Source: Pseudomonas poae
Lineage (GTDB): Bacteria > Pseudomonadota > Gammaproteobacteria > Pseudomonadales > Pseudomonadaceae
Reading direction: 5' to 3'
NCBI GenBank assembly: GCA_028869255.1
Contig: CP110972.1
Span: 3,105,001-3,169,000 of the forward strand
Length of the DNA: 64,000 bases
Positions 9,372-17,993 of the stretch are shown piece by piece. Every line of letters begins with the position of its first letter. Within the stretch, counting starts at the first letter, position 1. The notes beneath the pieces were generated by a model. The model saw only the letters and a list, made by a program, of their open reading frames with translations. It was not told where the DNA came from and searched no databases. Position numbers and translations under genes: made by a program.

Positions 9372-10580
9372 TTATTGGTAGCCTTTGGGGAACGGGTTCG
9401 GCTCGATCAGATCCGACTCGTAGATCACCTTGAACTGGCCGTTGGGCTGTACTTCGCCAATCCGCGACTTGCTCCACAGGTGGTGGTTCTCGTGGATCTT
9501 CACATAGCCTTCGGGCGCGGTTTTCAGCTCGATGCCCGGGCTTGCGGCGACGACTTTATCCACGTCGAAACTGCCGGCTTTCTCCACCGCCGCTTTCCAC
9601 AGCCAAGGGCCGAGGTAGGCCGCCTGGGTCACGTCACCGATTACCGCATCCTTGCCGTACTTGGCCTTGAAGGCTTCGACGAAAGCTTTGTTGTTCGGGT
9701 TGTCCAGGCTCTGGAAGTACTTCATCGAGGCGTAGAAACCGGCCATGTTTTCGCCGCCGATGCCGAGCAACTCGTCTTCGGTGACCGACAGGGTCAGCAA
9801 GGTCTGCTTGGCCGAATTCACACCCGCCGCATTCAGTTGTTTGTAGAACGCCACATTGGAACCGCCGACCACTGCGGCAAACACCACGTCCGGTTTCTTC
9901 AGCTTGACCTTGTTGATCAGCGAGCCGAACTGAGTGTTGCCCAGCGGGTAGTAGTCCTCTCCGACCACGGTGCCATGCAGCACGTTTTCAATATGTTTGC
10001 GCGCAATCTTCATCGACGTGCGCGGCCAGATGTAGTCCGAACCCACCAGGTAGAAGGTCTTGGCGCCTTTGGTCTTGGCGATCCAGTCGAGGCTGGCGAG
10101 GATCTGCTGAGTGGCCTCCTGGCCGGTGTAGATCACGTTTTTCGACTGCTCCAGGCCCTCATAGAAGGTCGGGTAGTAGAGCAAACCGTTTTCTTTCTCG
10201 AAGATCGGCAGCACGGCTTTGCGCGACGCCGAGGTCCAGCAGCCGAACACCGCGGCGACCTTGTCGTTGACCAGCAACTTCTTGGCCTTTTCGGCGAAGG
10301 TCGGCCAGTCGGACGCGCCGTCTTCCTGGATCACCTTGATCTGCCGTCCGAGAATCCCGCCCGAAGCGTTGATCTGCTCGATGGCCAGGCGCTCGGCCTG
10401 GATCGAGCCGGTTTCGGAAATCGCCATGGTGCCGGTGGCCGAGTGCAACTGGCCGACGGTGACTTCGGTGGGGGTCACGGCCAGCCCCTCGTTATCAGCC
10501 AGCACGCCCTGGCTGAACAAAGCGGCCGCCAGTAACGACAGGGCCAACAGCGGTGTGGAGCGAATCAATCGTGATGCCAT
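9372..10580 (-). CDS. urtA: periplasmic urea/short-chain amide-binding protein UrtA
   Basis: Captures substrate in the periplasm for the UrtBCDE importer. The ATG at 10580 is chosen because GAGGAG sits at normal spacing and the product then starts with a signal peptide (MASRLIRSTPLLALSLLAAA, cleavage near VLA-DNEG). The mature part of this 402-residue protein has the type I binding fold of the AmiC/UrtA family: GQLHSATGTMAISE, the GCWTSASRK loop and LVGSDYIWPRT. UrtA and the amide sensor AmiC are homologous, so urea, formamide or acetamide are all reasonable ligands. A longer in-frame start would add about 47 non-homologous residues and is rejected. Confidence 0.9.
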   Translation of the reverse strand: MASRLIRSTPLLALSLLAAALFSQGVLADNEGLAVTPTEVTVGQLHSATGTMAISETGSIQAERLAIEQINASGGILGRQIKVIQEDGASDWPTFAEKAKKLLVNDKVAAVFGCWTSASRKAVLPIFEKENGLLYYPTFYEGLEQSKNVIYTGQEATQQILASLDWIAKTKGAKTFYLVGSDYIWPRTSMKIARKHIENVLHGTVVGEDYYPLGNTQFGSLINKVKLKKPDVVFAAVVGGSNVAFYKQLNAAGVNSAKQTLLTLSVTEDELLGIGGENMAGFYASMKYFQSLDNPNNKAFVEAFKAKYGKDAVIGDVTQAAYLGPWLWKAAVEKAGSFDVDKVVAASPGIELKTAPEGYVKIHENHHLWSKSRIGEVQPNGQFKVIYESDLIEPNPFPKGYQ

Positions 10581-10646
10581 GGGGCGACTCCTCTGCAATG
10601 AGGGGTTCAGCATGGCGGCAGTGGGCCAGTGCGGGTATACGCAGCC

Positions 10647-10675
10647 TGACGTAACCGAGTACGTCATTTGACGTA
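10647..10675. promoter_or_regulatory. TGACGTA half-site cluster upstream of urtA
   Basis: Three half-sites: TGACGTA (10647-10653), TACGTCA (10660-10666) and TGACGTA (10669-10675). They make a perfect 7-6-7 and a perfect 7-2-7 inverted repeat. The near edge is 67 bp from the urtA ATG, almost the same distance as the palindrome upstream of fmdA. It probably binds the neighbouring LuxR-type regulator. Confidence 0.6.
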
Positions 10676-10731
10676 TGCCGTTGCGCACCATTTTCGCGCA
10701 GGATCGCGGCCGCCCAGCCAACGCAGATCAA

Positions 10732-10820
10732 TGTGGGAGCTGGCTTGCCTGCGATAGCGGTGTACCAGGCGACATCTGCAGTGGCTGATCCAGCGCTATC
10801 GCAGGCAAGCCAGCTCCCAC
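10732..10820. repeat. REPIN between urtA and the sensor kinase gene
   Basis: Inverted REP units, GTGGGAGCTGGCTTGCCTGC and its mirror, with ~45 bp between them. With the half-site cluster at 10647-10675 it makes up most of the ~300-bp divergent intergenic region (10581-10882). No further gene is seen there. Confidence 0.9.
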
Positions 10821-10882
10821 CTGTTGAATCGGGGCATGGAACTTGCTCACTCACATCCGCCATCCCTACGGAGCCTCCCACC

Positions 10883-13800
10883 GTGCACCCTCCTTCCGGC
10901 ACCCAGCGCATCGTCAAGATCCGCCGCGACTACAACACCTGGGTCGCCGACGAGACCATGGAAGACTACGCCCTGCGCTACACGCCCAAATCCTTTCGCA
11001 AATGGTCGGAACTGCGCATCGCCAACACCGCCCTGGGCGCGGTGTCGTTTCTGGCGCTTGAAGCCATCGGTGGCGTGCTGGCCTTGAGTTACGGTTTTAC
11101 CAACACGTTCTGGGCGATCCTTGCGATCAGTCTGGTGATCTTCCTCACCGGCCTGCCCATCAGCTACTACGCCGCCCGCTACGGCGTGGACATGGACCTG
11201 CTGACCCGCGGCGCCGGCTTCGGCTATATCGGCTCCACCATCACGTCGCTGATCTACGCCAGCTTTACCTTCCTGTTCTTCGCCCTGGAGGCGGCGATCA
11301 TGGCCCTGGCCCTGGAGTTGTATTTCCATATCCCGCTGGCCTTCGCCTATGTGATCTGCTCACTGCTGGTGATTCCGCTGGTGGCCTACGGTGTGACCCT
11401 GATCAGCCGCCTGCAACTGTGGACGCAGCCAATCTGGCTACTGTTGCTGGTGCTGCCGTATGGGTTTGTGGCGTGGAAAAACCCCGACGCCTTCAGCGAC
11501 TGGACCAGCTTTGTCGGGCGCAGCGGCGACGGCGGCGGCTTTAACCTGTTGGCGTTCTGCGCAGCCTGCACCGTGGCGCTGTCGCTGGTGACGCAGATCG
11601 GCGAACAGGTCGACTACCTGCGCTTCCTGCCGGAAAAAACCGCCGCCAACCGCAAGCGCTGGTGGGCCGCCCTGCTCTGCGCCGGCCCTGGCTGGATCAT
11701 CCCCGGCGCCTTGAAAATGTTCGCCGGCGCGTTCCTCGCGTTTCTCGCCCTGCAACATGAAATCCCCATGGAGCGCGCCGCCGAGCCGACCCAGATGTAC
11801 CTGGTCGCCTTCCGCTATGTGTTCAGCTCGCCGGAATGGGCCCTCGGCGCGATGGTGCTGTTCGTGTTTATCTCGCAGATGAAGATCAACCTGACCAATG
11901 CCTACGCGGGCTCCCTGGCCTGGTCGAACTTCTTCGCCCGCGTAACCCACAGCCACCCCGGGCGCGTGGTGTGGCTGGTGTTCAACGTGGCCATTGCGCT
12001 GATGCTGATGGAATTGGGCGTGTTCGATGTGATCGACCAAGTGCTGGGCCTTTACGCGAACGTCGCGATTGCCTGGATCGGCACGTTGGTGGCCGATCTG
12101 GTGATCAATAAGCCGCTGGGCCTGTCGCCCAAACATATCGAGTTCAAACGGGCGCACCTGTACGACATCAACCCGGTGGGCGTCGGCTCGATGCTGATCG
12201 CCTCGTTGCTGTCGATTCTCGCCCACTTCGGCCTGTTCGGCGCCCTGGCCCAGGCCGCGCCGCCGTTCGTGGCGCTGGGCACGGCGTTGGTGATGGCGCC
12301 GCTGTTGGCCTGGCTGACTAAAGGCAAGTACTACATTGCGCGTACCAGCGACTTACAGCTGATTCACCCGGTGGCACCGGCCACTCACGCGGTGTGCGGG
12401 CTGTGCAGCAACCCGTTCGAAACCGCCGACATGGCGTTCTGCCCGGCCTACAGCACGCCGATCTGCTCGCTGTGTTGCTCACTGGATGCGCGCTGCGGCG
12501 ACCGCTGCAAACCCCATGCGCGGCTGGTCACCCAATTCGAAGGTGTGCTGCGCTGGCTGCTGCCCAACACCTTGATGCCGCGCCTGCACACCCGCCTGGC
12601 GCATTACCTCGGCCTGCTGCTGGCGCTGGTGCTGATGCTGGCCGGTGCGCTGGCGCTGATCTACGTGCAGGCGGCCCAGGGTTTGCCGCATTCGGAAACC
12701 CTCTACCAGGCATTCTTCAAGGCGTTTCTCACCCTTTCGGTTCTGGCCGCGGTGCTCGCCTGGTGGGTGGTGCTGACCCGTGAAAGCCGTGGCGTCGCCC
12801 AGGAAGAATCCGACCGCCAGACCCTGCTGCTGATGCAGGAAATCGACGCCCACAGCCTCACCGACCAAGCCCTGCAACAGGCCAAGGAGGCCTCGGAAGC
12901 CGCGAATGCGGCCAAGAGTCGCTATGTCACCGGGCTGTCCCATGAGCTGCGCACACCGCTCAACAGCATCCTCGGCTTTACCCAGATTCTGCAGCGCGAC
13001 AGCGCCATGCCCGAGCAACATCAGGACGCCCTGGCGACCATCCTGCGCAGTGGCTCGCACCTGTTGTCGCTGATCGACGGCCTGCTCGACGTGGCCAAGA
13101 TCGAGGCCGGCAAGCTGCGCCTGGAGCTCACCGAAATCCCCTTCCCCGAGCTGATCCACGACCTGGAGCAAATGTTCACCCCGCAAGCTCAGGACAAGGG
13201 TTTGCGTTTTCGCCTGGACTGCGTCGGCAAGATCCCGGCGGTGGTGCGCGGCGATGAAAAACGCGTACGGCAGATCCTGATCAACCTGCTGGGCAACGCA
13301 GTGAATTTCACCGACAGCGGCGAGGTGTGCCTGCGGGTCAGCTACATGCGTGAAACCGCCAATTTTGAGATTATCGACACCGGCATCGGCATTGACCCGG
13401 GGCAGATCGAGCGGATTTTCCAGCCCTTCGAACGCGGCGACCTGATGCGCCAGGACAAGGGTGTGGGCCTGGGGCTGACCATCACGCGCATGCTCACGTC
13501 TTTGATGGGCGGCGAGTTGCGGGTCACCAGCGAGCTGGACCAGGGCACCTGCTTCCAGGTGCGGCTGTTCCTGTCCCAGGTACGCGCGCCGCAGGCCGTG
13601 GTGCATGTGGAGCACGACATCATCGGTTATCAGGGCGAGCGCCGGCGCATTCTGGTGGTGGACGACCATGTGGACCATCGCAAAGTGCTCAGCGGCATGC
13701 TCACGCCGCTGGGGTTTGAGGTGGTGCAGGCGAGCAATGGCCAGGACGCGATCCGCCAGGTCGCGTTGCTGGCCCCGGACCTGATCCTGATGGACCTGTC

Positions 13801-14266
13801 GATGCCGACCCTGGATGGCTATGAGACCAGCCGACTGATCCGGCGTAATGCGCTGTGCACCGCACCGATCATCGTGATCTCCGCCAACGCCTTTACCGAC
13901 GACCGCGAACGCAGCATCGCCGCCGCCTGCAACGACTACCTGGCCAAGCCGGTGCGCACGCCGGAACTGCTCGGGCGTCTGCAACAGCACCTGGATTTGC
14001 AGTGGTTGCGCCGCACCAAGATCTTCACGCCGCCAGCGCCCCCCAGCGTGCTGCCCAGCCCCGAAGACCTCGCCGCCCTCGCCGAACTCAGCGCCATCGG
14101 CTACGTACGCGGCCTGCACGCCAAACTCGACGCGATCCTTGCACAACGCCCCGACACCGAACCTTTCATCACCAAGGTGCGCGGGTTGCTCAAGGGTTTT
14201 CGCCTGGATGAACTCAACCGAACCCTCAAGGAGGCCGAAGATGAATGCACTCACCCGCAGCACTGA
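10883..14266 (+). CDS. hybrid histidine kinase with NCS1-permease sensor domain
   Basis: A very large membrane regulator of 1127 residues from a GTG start with GGAG nine bases upstream; earlier in-frame starts would translate the REPIN. Order: residues ~1-500, about 12 transmembrane helices resembling NCS1 purine/cytosine permeases (GAGFGYIGSTITSLIYASFT, QIGEQVDYLRFLP); ~503-545, a cysteine-rich block (CxxC, CSLCCS, CGDRC) that looks metal-binding; two more helices; ~680-750 HisKA with SHELRTPLNSILGF (His near 687); HATPase with INLLGNAVNF, DTGIGID and GVGLGLTI; ~922-1040 a receiver (ILVVDDH, phospho-Asp in LILMDLSMPT, Lys in LAKPVRT); then a helical tail. It probably senses a transported or bound amide or nucleobase and signals to the overlapping LuxR-type regulator. 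Confidence 0.9.
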   Translation: MHPPSGTQRIVKIRRDYNTWVADETMEDYALRYTPKSFRKWSELRIANTALGAVSFLALEAIGGVLALSYGFTNTFWAILAISLVIFLTGLPISYYAARYGVDMDLLTRGAGFGYIGSTITSLIYASFTFLFFALEAAIMALALELYFHIPLAFAYVICSLLVIPLVAYGVTLISRLQLWTQPIWLLLLVLPYGFVAWKNPDAFSDWTSFVGRSGDGGGFNLLAFCAACTVALSLVTQIGEQVDYLRFLPEKTAANRKRWWAALLCAGPGWIIPGALKMFAGAFLAFLALQHEIPMERAAEPTQMYLVAFRYVFSSPEWALGAMVLFVFISQMKINLTNAYAGSLAWSNFFARVTHSHPGRVVWLVFNVAIALMLMELGVFDVIDQVLGLYANVAIAWIGTLVADLVINKPLGLSPKHIEFKRAHLYDINPVGVGSMLIASLLSILAHFGLFGALAQAAPPFVALGTALVMAPLLAWLTKGKYYIARTSDLQLIHPVAPATHAVCGLCSNPFETADMAFCPAYSTPICSLCCSLDARCGDRCKPHARLVTQFEGVLRWLLPNTLMPRLHTRLAHYLGLLLALVLMLAGALALIYVQAAQGLPHSETLYQAFFKAFLTLSVLAAVLAWWVVLTRESRGVAQEESDRQTLLLMQEIDAHSLTDQALQQAKEASEAANAAKSRYVTGLSHELRTPLNSILGFTQILQRDSAMPEQHQDALATILRSGSHLLSLIDGLLDVAKIEAGKLRLELTEIPFPELIHDLEQMFTPQAQDKGLRFRLDCVGKIPAVVRGDEKRVRQILINLLGNAVNFTDSGEVCLRVSYMRETANFEIIDTGIGIDPGQIERIFQPFERGDLMRQDKGVGLGLTITRMLTSLMGGELRVTSELDQGTCFQVRLFLSQVRAPQAVVHVEHDIIGYQGERRRILVVDDHVDHRKVLSGMLTPLGFEVVQASNGQDAIRQVALLAPDLILMDLSMPTLDGYETSRLIRRNALCTAPIIVISANAFTDDRERSIAAACNDYLAKPVRTPELLGRLQQHLDLQWLRRTKIFTPPAPPSVLPSPEDLAALAELSAIGYVRGLHAKLDAILAQRPDTEPFITKVRGLLKGFRLDELNRTLKEAEDECTHPQH

Positions 14267-14906
14267 ACCTGGCGTGGTGCTGATCGTCGATGACACACCC
14301 GACAACCTGGCGATGCTCTCCGACGCCCTCGATGACGCCGGCTACATGGTGCTGGTGGCCCTCGACGGCCTGAGCGCGCTGAACCGCGTGCAACGCAGGC
14401 GCCCCGATCTGATCCTGCTGGACGCGATGATGCCGGGCCTGGACGGCTTCGAAACCTGCCGCCGACTCAAGGCCCAGCCCGCCAGCGCGGATATCCCCGT
14501 GGTGTTCATGACCGGGCTGACCGACAGCAAGCATGTGGTGCAGGGCTTTGAGGTGGGTGGCAGCGACTATGTGACCAAGCCGATCCAGACCGATGAGGTG
14601 TTGGCGCGGGTCGCGGCGCATTTGCGTACGTCGCGAATTCTGTTGTCGGCACGCGAGGCGACGCAGCCGAGCGTGTTGACGCTCGAAGACGCGCCGGCGC
14701 AGCGGCTGTTATCCGCCAGGTTCCAGCTGACCGAGCGTGAGGTGGAGGTGCTGCGCTGGGTAGCGTGTGGCAAAACCAATCGGGATATCGGCGATATTCT
14801 GGGGTTGAGCCCGCGCACGGTGAACAAGCATTTGGAGCATGTGTATGTGAAGCTCGGCGTGGAGACTCGCACGGCCGCCACGTCCGTGGCCCTGGCAGCG
14901 ATCTGA
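14241..14906 (+). CDS. LuxR-family response regulator
   Basis: A 221-residue regulator with receiver (IVDDTPDN near 13-20, phospho-Asp in LLDAMMPG near 61, Thr in FMTGLTD, Lys in VTKPIQ) and a LuxR/FixJ helix-turn-helix (LTEREVEVLRWVACGKTNRD, LSPRTVNKHLEHVYVKLGV). AAGGAGG lies seven bases before the ATG, inside the kinase gene, and the two genes overlap by 26 bp, so they are translated together. It is the likely output of the hybrid kinase and the likely ligand of the TGACGTA palindromes before urtA and fmdA; the pairing is inference from context. Confidence 0.92.
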   Translation: MNALTRSTEPGVVLIVDDTPDNLAMLSDALDDAGYMVLVALDGLSALNRVQRRRPDLILLDAMMPGLDGFETCRRLKAQPASADIPVVFMTGLTDSKHVVQGFEVGGSDYVTKPIQTDEVLARVAAHLRTSRILLSAREATQPSVLTLEDAPAQRLLSARFQLTEREVEVLRWVACGKTNRDIGDILGLSPRTVNKHLEHVYVKLGVETRTAATSVALAAI

Positions 14907-14930
14907 TCACCTGATGTATGAAGATCAAAA

Positions 14931-15017
14931 TGTGGGAGGGGGCTTGCCCCGAAGAGCGAGTGTCAGTGAATGCATCGGTAACTGACCCGCTGCCATCGAG
15001 GGCAAGCCCCTCCCACA
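14931..15017. repeat. REPIN after the response regulator gene
   Basis: Inverted units TGTGGGAGGGGGCTTGCCCC and mirror. Symmetry extends outward through AAGATCAAA and TTTGATCTT. It lies between convergent genes and may help end both transcripts. Confidence 0.9.
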
Positions 15018-15044
15018 TTTGATCTTCATTGTCTGGTAGAGGGG

Positions 15045-15875
15045 TTATCCACCGAAAGCCTGCGAGGGCCGGCGCAACGTCGGGTCAAACGGATTGATCC
15101 GGGGCCCGATCGCCGCCGCCTCGCGTTTGAGCAACTCCACCACCATCGGCAAACGACTCGGCCCCAGGCGGTCACTGATGGTCGCCACGCTCAGCGCCGC
15201 CACCGCGTGCCCATCCCGATTGAGAATCGGCACCGCCAACCCGGCCATCCCCTCCAGCACCCCGGTATTGCGCGCCGCGTAACCCAGGCGCCTTACGTTC
15301 TCCACCTCGGAGCGCAGCAGCACTTCGTCATACAGGTGAAAGTCCTTGAGCCTTGGCAGGTTGTAGCGGATCACCGTTTCACGCTCTTCCTCCGGCAAGA
15401 ACGCCAGAATCGCCAAACTGCCCTGCCCCACGCCCAGTGCCACACGCCCGCCGATATCCCCGGTGAAGGTGCGAATCGGGTACGGGCCTTCGCTGCGATC
15501 CAGGCAGATCGCGTCAAAGCCGCTGCGCGCCAGCAGGAACAGCGAATCGCCCAACGAAGCACTCAAACGCAACATGCTTGGCCGCACCAACTCGCGCAGG
15601 TTGCCGGTCTTGCCCGCGTTGGCCGCCAGGGCGAAAAACTCCAGGCTCAGGCGATAGCGTTTGCTGCGTGCGTCCTGCTCGACCATGCCTTCGTCCATCA
15701 GGCTGCGTAACAGCCGGTGAGTGGTGGGTTGGGACAGGCCGACCTGTTGCGCAAGCTGGGTCACCCGTTCACCCCCTTCCGGCACCTCACCCAACGTACG
15801 CAGTAGTGCGAACAGCCGGGACACACCGCCTGCACCGACTTCCTTGGTGTTTTCATTCCGCTCAGTGGAATCCAT
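15045..15875 (-). CDS. IclR-family transcriptional regulator
   Basis: A 276-residue protein with an N-terminal winged helix (VSRLFALLRTLG, TQLAQQVGLSQPTTHRLLRSL, residues ~19-80) and a C-terminal effector-binding IclR domain (GVLEGMAGLAVPILNRDG, VAALSVATISDRL). It is divergent from the ABC transporter/dehydrogenase operon starting at 16119, and the 243-bp gap contains an inverted repeat. Local control of that operon is therefore likely. The ligand is unknown. Confidence 0.9.
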   Translation of the reverse strand: MDSTERNENTKEVGAGGVSRLFALLRTLGEVPEGGERVTQLAQQVGLSQPTTHRLLRSLMDEGMVEQDARSKRYRLSLEFFALAANAGKTGNLRELVRPSMLRLSASLGDSLFLLARSGFDAICLDRSEGPYPIRTFTGDIGGRVALGVGQGSLAILAFLPEEERETVIRYNLPRLKDFHLYDEVLLRSEVENVRRLGYAARNTGVLEGMAGLAVPILNRDGHAVAALSVATISDRLGPSRLPMVVELLKREAAAIGPRINPFDPTLRRPSQAFGG

Positions 15876-15902
15876 AGCGCTCTATCTCTACCTAAATTCT
15901 GG

Positions 15903-15932
15903 TGAGTGAATAAATCTTAAAATACTTACTCA
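15903..15932. promoter_or_regulatory. inverted repeat in the iclR/ABC divergent promoter
   Basis: TGAGTGAATA and TACTTACTCA face each other in an AT-rich stretch just upstream of the IclR gene. It is the best operator candidate in the 15876-16118 gap. Confidence 0.4.
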
Positions 15933-16118
15933 TTCAGTGAAATTTCATCTTTCGCCCATCCTAGTCTTCGTCCTAATCTGCGTCCACAGGGGCGAAATGA
16001 ACAACTAACGGCAGCCGACTCGAGATCGAGCGCCAACGCACCCGCAGCACTCTTTTCGCATCTGCCCAAAACAAAAAAGCGCGTTTCGACGCGACTCAAA
16101 AAAAGGTGGAACGCAGAC

Positions 16119-17147
16119 ATGGCATTTCTCCAACTCAACGCCTTGAGCAAACGCTACGGCGCCATCGACGCGGTGGTCGCCACCGACCTCGCGGTGGAAA
16201 AAGGCGAGTTCGTTTCCCTGCTCGGCCCCTCAGGCTGCGGCAAGACCACCACCCTGCAAATGATCGCCGGCTTCGTGGACGTGAGCGGCGGGCAGATCCT
16301 GCTCGACGGCCGCGACATCACCCACGCCAAACCCGCCAGCCGTGGCCTGGGCGTGGTGTTCCAGAGTTACGCGCTGTTCCCGCACATGAGCGTGCGGGAC
16401 AACGTCGCCTTCGGCCTGAAGATGCGTAAAGTGCCGGCCGCCGAAATTGCCAGCAAGGTCAAAACCGTGCTCGAACTGGTGCGCCTGGCCCCACACGCCG
16501 AGCGTTACCCACGCGAGCTGTCCGGAGGCCAACGCCAGCGTGTGGCCCTGGCGCGTGCGCTGGTGATCGAACCGCCGGTATTGTTGCTGGATGAACCGCT
16601 GTCCAACCTCGACGCCAATCTGCGCGAAGAGATGCAGTTTGAAATCCGCCGCATCCAGTGCGCGGTCGGCATCACCACGTTGATGGTCACCCACGACCAG
16701 GCCGAAGCGCTGTCCATCAGCGACCGTGTGGTGGTGATGCAAGCCGGCCGCGTGACCCAGATCGATGCGCCGTACACGCTCTACGAACACCCGCGCACGC
16801 GGTTTATCTCGGACTTCGTCGGCAAGGCCAACCTGCTGCCGGGTGATTTTGACGAACTCGGCACCCCACAAGTGCGTCATGCAAGCGGCGACGGCGAGCT
16901 GACCCTGAGCCTGCGCCCGGAAAAAATCAGCCTGGTGGCGCCCGGTTCAGGGCGCCTGCAAGGCAAGGTCCTGAACCGCTACTTCTTCGGCAGCCAATGG
17001 CTGTATCGCATCCACACCGACCTCGGTGAAATCACCGTAGTACGCAGCAACGACGGCAGCGCGCCGTTGGACAACGGCGCGGCGGTGGGCCTTGAGTGGC
17101 AAGCCGAGCTGCTGCGTGTGCTGGCGGCGGATGAGGTGCGCGCATGA
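16119..17147 (+). CDS. ABC transporter ATP-binding protein (PotA type)
   Basis: ATPase of a spermidine/putrescine-type importer, 342 residues. Walker A LGPSGCGKTT lies near 35, Q-loop VFQSYALFPHMSV, signature LSGGQRQRVALARAL, Walker B VLLLDEPLSNLDANLRE and H-loop MVTHDQ. The C-terminal TOBE domain (~250-342) is normal for the subfamily. Its stop overlaps the next permease start. It powers import with the two permeases and the binding protein encoded last in the operon. Confidence 0.9.
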   Translation: MAFLQLNALSKRYGAIDAVVATDLAVEKGEFVSLLGPSGCGKTTTLQMIAGFVDVSGGQILLDGRDITHAKPASRGLGVVFQSYALFPHMSVRDNVAFGLKMRKVPAAEIASKVKTVLELVRLAPHAERYPRELSGGQRQRVALARALVIEPPVLLLDEPLSNLDANLREEMQFEIRRIQCAVGITTLMVTHDQAEALSISDRVVVMQAGRVTQIDAPYTLYEHPRTRFISDFVGKANLLPGDFDELGTPQVRHASGDGELTLSLRPEKISLVAPGSGRLQGKVLNRYFFGSQWLYRIHTDLGEITVVRSNDGSAPLDNGAAVGLEWQAELLRVLAADEVRA

Positions 17148-17989
17148 GCCGCGGTTATTTGCTCTCGCTGCCGGCCCTGCTGCTGTTTACCGGGCTGTTG
17201 ATTTTGCCGCTCGGGCTGACGCTGGTGCTGTCGTTCAACGTGTTCGACTACCAGGTGGGCGTAAAGGGCGATGAGTGGACCCTGACCCATTACCTGTCGC
17301 TGTTCAGCGATTCGTACTTCTACGAGATCTTCTGGCGCACCTTCTGGATCAGTGCATTGGTGACGCTGCTGTGCGTGGTGATCGGCGTGCCCGAGGCGTA
17401 CATCCTTAGCCGCATGGGCACTCCGTGGCGCTCGATCTTTCTGATCCTGATCCTGACGCCGTTGCTGATTTCGGTGGTGGTGCGCGCCTTTGGCTGGAGC
17501 CTGTTGCTCGGCGCCGACGGCCTGGTGAACCAGGTCATCCAAGCCCTTGGCGGGCGCCCGGTGAAGCTGCTGTACACACCGTTCGCGGTGATCATCGCGC
17601 TGGTACACGTGATGCTGCCTTTCATGATCATTCCGGTGTGGACCTCGCTGCAAAAGCTCGACCCGTCGGCGGAACAGGCAGCGCTGTCGCTGGGCGCAAG
17701 CCAGGCCACGGTGATGCGCAAGATCGTGTTGCCGCAGGTGATGCCCGGTGTGCTGTCCGGCACGTTGATCGTGTTCGGCCTGGCCGCCAGCTCCTTTGCG
17801 ATCCCCGGCCTGCTCGGCGGGCGTCGCCTGAAGATGGTCGCGACCGTGGTGTACGACCAGTATCTCTCGGAACTCAACTGGCCCATGGGCGCGACCATCG
17901 CGGTGGTGCTGCTGTTGGTCAATCTGCTGATCATGCTGAGCTGGAACCGCATGGTCGAAGGCCGCTACAAAAAGTCCCTGGGGGTTTAA
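17144..17989 (+). CDS. ABC transporter permease (PotB type)
   Basis: A 281-residue inner-membrane permease with six predicted helices and the EAA loop EQAALSLGASQATVMRKIVLP near 185. The long periplasmic loop after helix 1 is common in PotB-like proteins. It starts within the previous gene's stop codon (ATGA overlap). It belongs to the polyamine/opine/2-aminoethylphosphonate group; the substrate cannot be read from the sequence. Confidence 0.9.
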   Translation: MSRGYLLSLPALLLFTGLLILPLGLTLVLSFNVFDYQVGVKGDEWTLTHYLSLFSDSYFYEIFWRTFWISALVTLLCVVIGVPEAYILSRMGTPWRSIFLILILTPLLISVVVRAFGWSLLLGADGLVNQVIQALGGRPVKLLYTPFAVIIALVHVMLPFMIIPVWTSLQKLDPSAEQAALSLGASQATVMRKIVLPQVMPGVLSGTLIVFGLAASSFAIPGLLGGRRLKMVATVVYDQYLSELNWPMGATIAVVLLLVNLLIMLSWNRMVEGRYKKSLGV

Positions 17990-17993
17990 GCGC

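Noticed and set aside
10581..10721. Longer UrtA start with ~47 extra residues
   Set aside because: The extension precedes the signal peptide and crosses the operator palindromes; the ATG at 10580 has GAGGAG at proper spacing.
10733..10882. Longer hybrid-kinase start
   Set aside because: It would translate the REPIN; the GTG at 10883 has a ribosome site and is where similarity begins.
12479..14305. A 608-codon minus-strand frame opposite the hybrid kinase
   Set aside because: Mirror frame of kinase domains with clear motifs; no start signal or recognisable domain.
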